From NCBI GenBank assembly GCA_934526125.1, contig CAKSZU010000046.1, positions 1 to 16,308 of the forward strand: DNA of 16,308 bases. Direction: 5' to 3'. This DNA comes from an uncultured Faecalibacterium sp. GTDB taxonomy: Bacteria; Bacillota; Clostridia; Oscillospirales; Ruminococcaceae. The position numbers and the translations under genes were made by a program. The stretch's first letter is position 1. Every line of letters begins with the position of its first letter. This document shows, piece after piece, positions 7,499-13,923 of the stretch. The notes beneath the pieces were generated by a model that was not told the DNA's origin, did not search any database, and was given only the letters and a program-made list of their open reading frames with translations.

Positions 7499-7525
7499 GC
7501 GTCCGTGTGATCGAAAAAAGGTAAC

Positions 7526-7556
7526 AAAAAAGCACCCTGAATATTTCCAGGATGCT
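7526..7556 (-). terminator. Intrinsic terminator of tRNA-fMet
   Basis: On the minus strand AGCATCCTG pairs with CAGGGTGCT (nine pairs, one G.T) around an eight-base loop, followed by six T residues at 7531-7526. It lies 4 nt after the CCA end of the tRNA. Confidence 0.88.
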
Positions 7557-7559
7557 TGG

Positions 7560-7636
<77 letters not shown>

Positions 7637-7652
7637 ATATTTGCTTTTCGCT

Positions 7653-7669
7653 GTCAGCCTCTCGCTGAC
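7653..7669 (-). repeat. Perfect inverted repeat in the tRNA-fMet 5' leader
   Basis: GTCAGC-(5)-GCTGAC forms a six-pair hairpin between the predicted transcription start and the mature tRNA end. No T-run follows. It may guide 5' processing by RNase P or simply stabilise the precursor. Confidence 0.5.
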
Positions 7670-7678
7670 TGCTTGAGT

Positions 7679-7707
7679 ATAATACCACAGGATGGGGCGG
7701 ATGTCAA
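7679..7707 (-). promoter_or_regulatory. Near-consensus SigA promoter of tRNA-fMet
   Basis: On the minus strand, -35 TTGACA (7707-7702, perfect), 17-bp spacer, then -10 TATTAT (7684-7679, five of six). The -35 box starts 19 bp past the stop codon of the DUF4349 gene transcribed toward it, and no convincing terminator lies between, so readthrough from that gene into the tRNA is possible. Confidence 0.88.
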
Positions 7708-7725
7708 GGGTTTCGGAAAAGTTTT

Positions 7726-8895
7726 TTACTTTTTCTTTCTGGGGTGACGGACGCGGTAGAAGATCACGCCGCAGACGGCACCGATCAGGATCGCGGGCCA
7801 GCAGCTGAACAGGAACACCACCACGGTCTGCGCCCCGGAGACGAAGCCGGACCAGCCGCTGCGCAGGGCGTTCAGGAGCCGTGCCGGAAAGCTGCTGCCG
7901 GTGGGGGTCAGGGTGTCGACTTCATCCAGCGTGATGTAGACGGTGCAGCACTCCACCTGCTGACTGTACCAGTCCAGCTGGCTCTGATAGCTTTCCAGCT
8001 GATACTGCACATCGCTGAGGGAGGACTCGATCTCCAGCAGGTCGGACAGGTTGTCGGCCTGGGCCTGCAGCTCCTGCAGGCGGTCGCGCTGGGCGGTCAG
8101 GTTGGACAGCCGGGCCTCGATGTCCAGATACTGGCTGGTGACATCATCAGCCTGCTGGTTCTTGTAGGTCACGCTGCCGATCTGGGCGGCGGCAGACAGG
8201 AAGGACTGGTAGTTCTCCTGCGGCACCCGCAGAGTCAGGCTGGCGGTGCGGGTCTCGTCGGCCCCGGAGTATTCGCTGCTGGATTCCAGATAGCCGTCGG
8301 CGTCGGACAGGGCGCTGTCCAGCGCAGCCCGGGCAGAGTCGAAATCCCTGGTTTCCAGCGTGAGGTTTGCCGTGTAGATGATCTTGGCGCTGTCGGCCGA
8401 GCGGGAGGCTTCTTCGCCCTCCACTTCGCCGGAAGTCAGCAGGGCGCTGCTGCCGGAGTCATCCGCCGCAAAGTCGCCGCCTCCGGCGCTGTAAGTGGCG
8501 ATGCCGTTGTCAGCCGCCTTGTAGACGGGCGTACCGGCGTCGGCCGTGGAGTACAGGGCTGTCTCAGGGGCGATGGCCGCCGTACTGGCAGCGGAGGACT
8601 CTGCAGAGTACTCCAGTGTGCTGCCGGCCCGGAACAGACCGGTGCTGGTGACCTTTGTGGCGGAATACAGGCAGACGCCGCACACGGCCACGCAGGCGGC
8701 CAGCTGGACCCAGCGCCGGGCCGGGAAGCGGATGGGGGCTTTCTTCTTATTGACCGGGGGCGTTTCCGGAACAGGGGTCGGCGCCCGGGTCCCGGGGGTG
8801 TCGGCGGCAGCGGCCTGCATGGCGAGCAGCCTGGCCTTCAGGTCATCCGAGGCCTGAAGGTCGTCCACCTCCATCTTGTACTCATACCACCTCAT
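7726..8895 (-). CDS. DUF4349 membrane protein, probable anti-sigma partner
   Basis: 389 aa. Residues 1-60 form a cytosolic, Ala/Pro-rich N-terminus, followed by a membrane segment at about 62-80. A low-complexity extracytosolic linker (90-165) repeats short YSA/YST elements. The DUF4349 region runs from about 168, with KIIYTANLTLETRDF, VTYKNQQADDVTSQYLDIEARL and a coiled coil near 258-312, and ends in a second membrane segment (about 355-381) and a basic tail RVRHPRKKK. The gene overlaps the ECF sigma gene by 14 nt, and its ribosome site (AAGGAGGAG) lies inside the sigma C-terminal codons. By analogy with other sigma/anti-sigma pairs, the N-terminal tail may hold the sigma factor at the membrane and the outer domain may sense envelope state. 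No zinc-finger HxxxCxxC motif is seen in the N-terminus, so the binding mode is unclear. Confidence 0.85.
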   Translation of the reverse strand: MRWYEYKMEVDDLQASDDLKARLLAMQAAAADTPGTRAPTPVPETPPVNKKKAPIRFPARRWVQLAACVAVCGVCLYSATKVTSTGLFRAGSTLEYSAESSAASTAAIAPETALYSTADAGTPVYKAADNGIATYSAGGGDFAADDSGSSALLTSGEVEGEEASRSADSAKIIYTANLTLETRDFDSARAALDSALSDADGYLESSSEYSGADETRTASLTLRVPQENYQSFLSAAAQIGSVTYKNQQADDVTSQYLDIEARLSNLTAQRDRLQELQAQADNLSDLLEIESSLSDVQYQLESYQSQLDWYSQQVECCTVYITLDEVDTLTPTGSSFPARLLNALRSGWSGFVSGAQTVVVFLFSCWPAILIGAVCGVIFYRVRHPRKKK

Positions 8896-9373
8896 CTTCG
8901 ATCTCCTCCTTCAGCATCGTATGTAGCTGGGCGCGGGCCCGCCGCAGCCAGCTGAGCACCGTATTGGTGGGGGTGCCCAGCATCCGCCCTACCTCAGCCG
9001 CCGTGTAGCCCTCGTAGTAGTGGAGGTAGACGGCGTTGCGGTAGTTTTCCGGCAGAGCGCGCACCGCATCAAGCACACTGCCGTCCTCCGGCGCAGCCGG
9101 AGCAGGGATGTTTTCGTCCAGTTCGGTGTCCTTCTGGCGCGCGGCCCGGGTGATATCCCGACAGCGGTTGATGGCGACCCGCAGCAGCCACGCCTTGAGA
9201 TGCTCCTCGCTTTCAAAGCGGCCCTCGTAGCGCAGGAGCTTTTCAAACACATCCTGCACCACGTCCTCGGCGTCAGCGGTGCAGCTGCAGTTGTGCATCG
9301 CGGCGCGGAATACGGTATCGCTGTATCGCTGTACAGCCAGCGCAAAAACTTCGTCTTTGGTCAACTGTCCCAT
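8882..9373 (-). CDS. ECF-family RNA polymerase sigma factor
   Basis: 163 aa with the two-domain ECF plan. Sigma-2 lies at about 13-80: RYSDTVFRAAMHN, DAEDVVQDVFEKLLR at 34-48, then HLKAWLLRVAINRCRD. Sigma-4 is at about 101-155, with LPENYRNAVYLHYYEGYTA and the helix-turn-helix VGRMLGTPTNTVLSWLRRARAQL. It directs RNA polymerase to a small set of promoters. Start ATG 9373 was chosen because AAAGGAGAG lies about 9 nt upstream; an upstream in-frame extension to 9475 would cover a region that looks regulatory. It is followed by, and overlaps, the DUF4349 gene. ECF genes are often autoregulated; a possible control region lies at 9374-9480. Confidence 0.93.
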   Translation of the reverse strand: MGQLTKDEVFALAVQRYSDTVFRAAMHNCSCTADAEDVVQDVFEKLLRYEGRFESEEHLKAWLLRVAINRCRDITRAARQKDTELDENIPAPAAPEDGSVLDAVRALPENYRNAVYLHYYEGYTAAEVGRMLGTPTNTVLSWLRRARAQLHTMLKEEIEDEVV

Positions 9374-9431
9374 GGTTACTTTCTCTCCTTTGATGCCCCG
9401 GAGGGCGGGTGGAAACAACGTGTTTCGCTGG

Positions 9432-9465
9432 GACGTTTCACCCTGTATACGGATGAGACGTTCCC
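9432..9465 (-). promoter_or_regulatory. Possible control region of the ECF sigma gene
   Basis: Two copies of AACGTC occur on the minus strand (9462-9457 and 9437-9432), 25 bp apart. The segment between is framed by GGGAACGT and ACGTCCC, a near inverted repeat with one bulged base, around a central GTATAC palindrome. A TGAAAC (9440-9435) followed 14 bp later by CGTT resembles ECF -35/-10 elements but the spacing is 1-3 bp short. Autoregulation is plausible; exact boxes are uncertain. Confidence 0.35.
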
Positions 9466-9500
9466 AATATTGCATGACCGGTGCCGAAAATTTCCAGTCT

Positions 9501-10073
9501 TCAGCGGTACAGGCGCTGGAACAGCGCCACCCGCCCGGCCAGCCAGGTCTCTGCCTTCGGATGGGCCAGCCAGTGCTTGTGCTGTTCGGTGCGGCACAGG
9601 CGGCGGGCCAGTACGCCGGGGTCGGCGTCGACGAGGTCCATGTCCTGCATGGTCAGCTGCAGGGTCAGCGCCGCCGGAGCGTCGGGCAGGGGCGGCAGCG
9701 GGTCCTCCCAGACAAAAGGCGGCAGCAGCTGCACGGCACACACCGCGCGGGAACACTCCTCGGTGAGCAGCAGCGCCGCCGGGATGCCGTCCGGCTCCAC
9801 ATGGAGGGTGCTGTAAAGCAGCTGCATGTCCCGGGCGGCCAGCAGCTGCACGGCCCCTTCGGCAGGGGCCTCCCCGAGGGTCAGCCAGTCGGCGGCCTCG
9901 TCGGCGTAGATGCGCCGGGCCGGTGCCCGGAAGGCGGCCCAGAGGGCGGGCAGACGGAAAATGCCGGTGCTGTCCAGTCCGCGCTGGAGCAGCAGATAGA
10001 ACTCGGTCAGCGGGTGGTTCGGGTCCGGCTGGGGCATCCCGAAATCCGGCCGGGAAAGATGTCCTCCTCCCAT
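9501..10073 (-). CDS. Uncharacterised 190-aa protein
   Basis: I do not recognise this family. 190 aa, rich in Leu, Ala and Pro, with no clear signal peptide or membrane segment, so probably cytosolic. Visible segments include HPLTEFYLLLQRGLDSTGIFRLP near the start and a C-terminal TEQHKHWLAHPKAETWLAGRVALFQRL that looks helical. No metal-binding or nucleotide-binding motif stands out. Start ATG 10073 has AAGGAGG about 6 nt upstream, and a good SigA promoter lies at 10106-10134. The ECF sigma gene follows 127 nt downstream on the same strand with no clear terminator between, so partial co-transcription is possible. The ABC exporter operon upstream is separated by a terminator. It is real by start signal, promoter and length, but function is unknown. 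Confidence 0.75.
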   Translation of the reverse strand: MGGGHLSRPDFGMPQPDPNHPLTEFYLLLQRGLDSTGIFRLPALWAAFRAPARRIYADEAADWLTLGEAPAEGAVQLLAARDMQLLYSTLHVEPDGIPAALLLTEECSRAVCAVQLLPPFVWEDPLPPLPDAPAALTLQLTMQDMDLVDADPGVLARRLCRTEQHKHWLAHPKAETWLAGRVALFQRLYR

Positions 10074-10105
10074 AGGCTTCCTCCTTTTCTGTGTGCTGTC
10101 TTATC

Positions 10106-10134
10106 AGTATAGAGGTTTTGCAACGGATTTTCAA
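10106..10134 (-). promoter_or_regulatory. SigA-type promoter of the 190-aa protein gene
   Basis: On the minus strand, -35 TTGAAA (10134-10129), 17-bp spacer, then -10 TATACT (10111-10106). The predicted start near 10099 gives a leader of about 26 nt before the ATG at 10073. It lies 20 bp past the T-tract of the ABC operon terminator. Confidence 0.78.
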
Positions 10135-10153
10135 CTGCAAAAGCAACAGGAAA

Positions 10154-10192
10154 CAAAAAACAGGGCCGCTGCACACTGTGCAGCAGCCCCGG
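10154..10192 (-). terminator. Intrinsic terminator of the ABC exporter operon
   Basis: On the minus strand GGGGC-TGCTGCACA pairs with TGTGCAGC-GGCCC, interrupted by one mismatch, then TGTTTTTT. The core GCTGCACA-C-TGTGCAGC is an almost perfect palindrome. It begins 24 nt after the ABC gene stop. Confidence 0.88.
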
Positions 10193-10216
10193 AATTTCAG
10201 GATGCAGCGGGGAGGA

Positions 10217-11992
10217 TCAGGTCTCCACGCCCTCGAACTGGCTGTTGTAAAGCTTGGCGTAGAAGCCGCCCTTTGCCAGCAGCTCGTCGTGGCTGCCCTG
10301 CTCCACGATATGGCCGTCCCTCATCACAAGGATCACATCGGCCTCCCGGATGGTGGACAGGCGGTGCGCCACGATGAAGCTGGTGCGGCCCTGCATCATC
10401 CGGGCAAAGGCGGCCTGGATGCGCACCTCGGTACGGGTATCGATGGAAGAAGTAGCTTCGTCCAGGATCAGCATGGGGGGCAGGCAGAGCATCACGCGGG
10501 CGATGCAGAGCAGCTGCTTCTGACCCTGACTGATGTTGCCGCCGTCCTCGGCGATGACAGTGTCGTAGCCCTCGGGCAGGCGGCGGATGAAGCTGTCGGC
10601 GTGGGCAGCCTTGGCCGCAGCGATGATCTCCTCATCGGTGGCATCGGGCTTGCCGTAGGCGATGTTCTCCCGCACGGTGCCGGCCCGCAGCCAGGTATCC
10701 TGCAGCACCATGCCGTAGCTGCCCCGCAGGGAGGCTCGGGTCACATCGCGGATGTCCTTCCCGGCCACCTGGATAGAGCCGCTGTTGACGTCATAGAACC
10801 GCATCAGCAGGTTGATGAGGGTGGTCTTGCCGCAGCCGGTGGGGCCGACGATGGCGATGCGCTGGCCGGGCTTCACGTCCAGGTTCAGCCCCTCAATAAG
10901 GGGGCGGTCCGGCAGGTAGCGGAAGGAGACGTCCTTCAGCTCCACATGGCCGTCGGTGTTCAGGACGGCTGCATTTTCGGCCTCGGGCACCTGGTCCCCG
11001 GCGTCCAGCAGCTCGAACACGCGGGCGGCGCAGGCCAGAGCGTTCTGCAGCTCGGTGACCACGCCGGAGATCTCGTTGAAGGGCTTGGTGTACTGGTTGG
11101 CGTAGTTGAGGAAGATGCTCAGCTGGCCGATGGTGATGCCACCGTTCACGGCATAGATGGCACCCACCAGACCCACACCGGCGTAGACGATGTTGTTGAC
11201 GAAGCGGGTGGCGGGGTTGGTCATGCTGGAGAAGAAGATGGCCTTCAGGCTCACGTCCTGCAGGCGGCCGTTGACGTCGTCAAAGGCGGAAAGGCTCTCG
11301 GCCTCGTGGCCGAAGGCCTGCACGACTTTCTGGCCCTCGATCATCTCGTTGACCAGAGCGGTCTGTTCGCCGCGGACGGTACTCTGGCTCTGGAAGTAGC
11401 CGTAGCTCCGCTTGGCCAGGAAGCTGGCCACCACAAGGCTCAGGGGGGTGATGCAGACCACCACCAGCGTGATGGGGACATTTTCCTTCAGCATGAACAG
11501 CAGGGTGCCGAAGATGGTCAGCAGGCCCGAGAACAGCTGGGTGAAGCCCATCAGCAGGCCGTCGGCAAAGGTGTCCACATCCGCCACCATCCGGCTGACG
11601 ATGTCGCCGGAAGGGTGGCTGTCCAGATAGGACAGGGGCAGGGTCTGGATCTTGCGCAGGGCGGCGTTCCGCAGGTCGCGGCTGGCCGAGAAGGTGATGC
11701 GGTTGTTGCAGACGCTGAGCAGCCACTGGGCAAAGGCGGCGGCGATGGCCACCACCACGATCTTCAGGATGATCTGCAGCACACCGGCGGCGTCCACACT
11801 GCCCTTGCCCAGCATCAGGTCGATGGCGTCACCGCAGAGGATGGGAATGTACAGCTGGGCAGCCACGCTGACGGCGGCCACGATCAGGCTGCACACCACG
11901 AAAAAGCTGTAGGGCCGGATCTTTTCCAGTACCCGCCGGAGCGTGGCCTTGCGCTGCTCCGGGGTCAGCTTGCTTTTTGCTTTTGCACTCAT
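10217..11992 (-). CDS. ABC exporter, catalytically competent half (TMD-NBD)
   Basis: 591 aa. Six membrane segments span about 25-315, with the exporter coupling-region signatures SHPSGDIVSRMVADVD (125-140) and NEMIEGQKVVQAFGHE (215-230). The nucleotide-binding domain follows: Walker A GPTGCGKT (383-390), Q-loop Q431, signature ISQGQ (487-491), Walker B LILDE with D511 and E512, D-loop SSID and switch H543 in AHRLST. All residues needed for ATP hydrolysis are present, but the signature is not the canonical LSGGQ. This is the pattern of the consensus subunit in heterodimeric exporters such as TM288, BmrD or LmrD, which pump drugs or lipids/peptides outward. Its start overlaps the partner stop (ATGA), with GGGGAGG upstream, so synthesis is coupled. 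Substrate unknown. Confidence 0.93.
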   Translation of the reverse strand: MSAKAKSKLTPEQRKATLRRVLEKIRPYSFFVVCSLIVAAVSVAAQLYIPILCGDAIDLMLGKGSVDAAGVLQIILKIVVVAIAAAFAQWLLSVCNNRITFSASRDLRNAALRKIQTLPLSYLDSHPSGDIVSRMVADVDTFADGLLMGFTQLFSGLLTIFGTLLFMLKENVPITLVVVCITPLSLVVASFLAKRSYGYFQSQSTVRGEQTALVNEMIEGQKVVQAFGHEAESLSAFDDVNGRLQDVSLKAIFFSSMTNPATRFVNNIVYAGVGLVGAIYAVNGGITIGQLSIFLNYANQYTKPFNEISGVVTELQNALACAARVFELLDAGDQVPEAENAAVLNTDGHVELKDVSFRYLPDRPLIEGLNLDVKPGQRIAIVGPTGCGKTTLINLLMRFYDVNSGSIQVAGKDIRDVTRASLRGSYGMVLQDTWLRAGTVRENIAYGKPDATDEEIIAAAKAAHADSFIRRLPEGYDTVIAEDGGNISQGQKQLLCIARVMLCLPPMLILDEATSSIDTRTEVRIQAAFARMMQGRTSFIVAHRLSTIREADVILVMRDGHIVEQGSHDELLAKGGFYAKLYNSQFEGVET

Positions 11993-13728
11993 TTCCGATC
12001 CTCCCCTTTCTTGAACTGGCTGGCGTAGATCTCCTCGTAGACGGGGCAGGTGCGCAGCAGGTCGGCGTGGGTGCCAAGGCCGGTCAGATGGCCGTCATCC
12101 AGCACAAGGATCTGGTCTGCGTGCTGCAGGCTGGCGGCGCGCTGGCTGACGATAAAAACGGTCAGGCCGCCGGGCAGGGCGGCCAGTGCCTTGCGCAGGG
12201 CGGCATCGGTGGCGTAGTCCAGTGCGCTGGCGCTGTCGTCCAGGATCAGGATCTCCGGCTTGCCCACCAGAGCCCGGGCGATGGTCAGACGCTGCTTCTG
12301 GCCGCCGGACAGGTTCCGGCCGCCCTGCTCCACGGGCTCGTCCAGCCCGAGGGGCTTTGCCCGGACGAATTCCGCTGCCTGCGCCGTCTCAAGGGCGGCC
12401 CACAGGTCATCGTCCGAAGCATTCTTGTTGCCCCAGAGCAGGTTGGAGCGGATGGTGCCGCCGAAGAGCTGCGCCTTCTGCATGACCACCGCCACAGCGC
12501 CCCGCAGGGTCTCCCGGGGGTAGTCCTGCACCGGACGGCCGAAGACCTCCACAGTGCCCTCGGTGGCATCGTAGAACCGGGGGATCAGGCTGATGAGGCT
12601 GGATTTGCCGCTGCCCGTGCCGCCGATGACACCGATGGTCTGGCCCCGCTTGGCGGTGAAGCTGATGTCGGACAGGCTGGGCGCACCGGCCCCGGCGTAG
12701 GTCAGGCTGACGTGGTCGAACCGAACGGCATCCCCGGCCTTGTCGGCGGGAGCATCGCCCTTCAGCTCAGCCGGGAACTCCATGCCCGGCTCGGTGTCCA
12801 GCACAGCCTGCACACGGCTGGCGCAGGCCAGCGCCTTGCTGACCTGCACGATGAGGTTGGCCAGCTTGACCAGCTCCACCAGGATCTGGTTCATGTAGTT
12901 GACCAGTGCGATCACATCGCCGGAAGCCATGCCGCCGATGTTGATCTCGATGCTGCCCACATACAGCAGGGCAACGATGGCGATGTTGATGATGACATAG
13001 GTCAGGGGGCTCATCAGGGCGGAGATGTGGCCGACGTGCAGCTGCATTTTGGTCAGCAGGTCGTTGGCCGACTCGAAGCGGTCCACCTCGCTCTTTTCCT
13101 TGTCAAAGGCGCGGACCACCCGCACACCGGTCAGGTTCTCGCGGGTCAGGCCCAGCACCCGGTCCAGACGGGTCTGGGCGGTCTTGTACAGGGGGTTGGT
13201 GATGACCATGACGCCGAACACCACGATGCTCAGCAGGGGGATGGCCACCACGAAGATCCACGCCGCCCGCACATTGACCGTGAACGCCATGATCATGGCA
13301 CCGAACACCACGAAGGGACTGCGGAGGAACAGACGGAGGAACAGGTTCAGACCGCTCTGCACCTGGTTGATGTCGCTGGTCATCCGGGTGATGAGGGTGC
13401 TGGTGCCCAGGGTGTCCATCTCGGTGAAGCCCAGCTTCTGGATGTGTTCGAACAGGGTGTGCCGCAGGGAGGTGGAGTAGCCCACCGCCGCCTTGGCCGA
13501 GAAGTACTGGGCCGTCAGGCTGCAGGCAAGGCCCACGATGGCCAGCAGCAGAAGGGTGCCGCACCGCACCAGAATGTAGTGCAGATCGCGGGCGGCAATG
13601 CCCACGTTGACGATGTCGGCCATGACCAGCGGCACGAATAGGTCGAACGTGGCTTCCAGCATCTTGAACAGCGGCGCAAGCACGGCCTCGCGCTTATAGC
13701 CGTTCAAATGGGTCAGCATTTTGTTCAA
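11989..13728 (-). CDS. ABC exporter, degenerate-site half (TMD-NBD)
   Basis: 579 aa from a TTG start. Six membrane segments span about 15-295, with EMDTLGTSTLITRMTSDINQ and NLTGVRVVRAFDKE as coupling signatures. The nucleotide-binding domain has Walker A GGTGSGKS (369-376) and a canonical LSGGQ (473-477). The Walker B glutamate is aspartate (D497-D498, in ILILDDSASALD), and the switch histidine is glutamine (Q529, VSQRAAS). It therefore supplies the good signature to the partner's active site and keeps a degenerate, hydrolysis-poor site of its own, as TM287, BmrC and LmrC do. The start was set at TTG 13728 because AAAGGAG lies 8 nt upstream; ATG 13719 would sit 17 nt away and a GTG at 13746 overlaps the ribosome site. 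It is the first gene of the two-gene operon. Confidence 0.92.
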   Translation of the reverse strand: MNKMLTHLNGYKREAVLAPLFKMLEATFDLFVPLVMADIVNVGIAARDLHYILVRCGTLLLLAIVGLACSLTAQYFSAKAAVGYSTSLRHTLFEHIQKLGFTEMDTLGTSTLITRMTSDINQVQSGLNLFLRLFLRSPFVVFGAMIMAFTVNVRAAWIFVVAIPLLSIVVFGVMVITNPLYKTAQTRLDRVLGLTRENLTGVRVVRAFDKEKSEVDRFESANDLLTKMQLHVGHISALMSPLTYVIINIAIVALLYVGSIEINIGGMASGDVIALVNYMNQILVELVKLANLIVQVSKALACASRVQAVLDTEPGMEFPAELKGDAPADKAGDAVRFDHVSLTYAGAGAPSLSDISFTAKRGQTIGVIGGTGSGKSSLISLIPRFYDATEGTVEVFGRPVQDYPRETLRGAVAVVMQKAQLFGGTIRSNLLWGNKNASDDDLWAALETAQAAEFVRAKPLGLDEPVEQGGRNLSGGQKQRLTIARALVGKPEILILDDSASALDYATDAALRKALAALPGGLTVFIVSQRAASLQHADQILVLDDGHLTGLGTHADLLRTCPVYEEIYASQFKKGEDRK

Positions 13729-13736
13729 GAGAAAAA

Positions 13737-13743
13737 CTCCTTT
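13737..13743 (-). promoter_or_regulatory. Ribosome binding site deciding the ABC exporter start
   Basis: AAAGGAG on the minus strand, ending 8 nt before TTG 13728. The later ATG at 13719 is too far away for this site, which supports a TTG initiation codon. Confidence 0.65.
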
Positions 13744-13747
13744 CACA

Positions 13748-13773
13748 TTGTAATAGTGTGTAAACTTCTACAA
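13748..13773. promoter_or_regulatory. Candidate operator upstream of the ABC exporter operon
   Basis: A 26-bp imperfect palindrome with TTGTA-N2-AGT-N6-ACT-N2-TACAA geometry (minus-strand reading); nine of thirteen half-site positions are complementary. It covers roughly +1 to +26 of the predicted transcript, between the -10 box and the ribosome site, where a bound repressor would block elongation or initiation. The layout fits MarR- or TetR-type operators, but no such regulator gene lies in the window. Confidence 0.5.
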
Positions 13774-13779
13774 CACCCT

Positions 13780-13788
13780 ATCATACCA
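13780..13788 (-). promoter_or_regulatory. Extended -10 promoter of the ABC exporter operon
   Basis: On the minus strand TGG then TATGAT (13785-13780) forms a TGn extended -10 element. No good -35 box sits 17 bp upstream (TGGCAT at best), which is usual for extended -10 promoters. The predicted start near 13773 coincides with the edge of the palindrome. Confidence 0.6.
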
Positions 13789-13854
13789 CAAAGAATGATG
13801 AAATGCCAGAGATGCCGCCCGCTTCCTCACGGCTGTGTGTTCCCCTCAAACCTG

Positions 13855-13883
13855 TTGTGCAATCCGGCGTTTCCTGCTATACT
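13855..13883 (+). promoter_or_regulatory. SigA-type promoter of the SseB/Sel1 gene
   Basis: -35 TTGTGC (13855-13860), 17-bp spacer, -10 TATACT (13878-13883). The predicted start near 13890 gives a leader of about 34 nt before ATG 13924. The -10 is strong and the -35 is weak. Confidence 0.62.
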
Positions 13884-13923
13884 TATTCCATTGACAGAAA
13901 AAGGATAAAGAAGGGTGAAGAAC

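Noticed and set aside
9374..9475. N-terminal extension of the sigma factor
   Set aside because: The extension spans the repeat-rich control region and ATG 9373 has a good ribosome site.
10091..12028. 645-aa plus-strand open frame across the ABC exporter gene
   Set aside because: Antisense shadow of a complete ABC transporter; His/Gln/Gly-rich composition with no domain.
11977..13641. 554-aa plus-strand open frame across the second ABC gene
   Set aside because: Antisense shadow of the degenerate-site ABC subunit; no start signal or recognisable motif.
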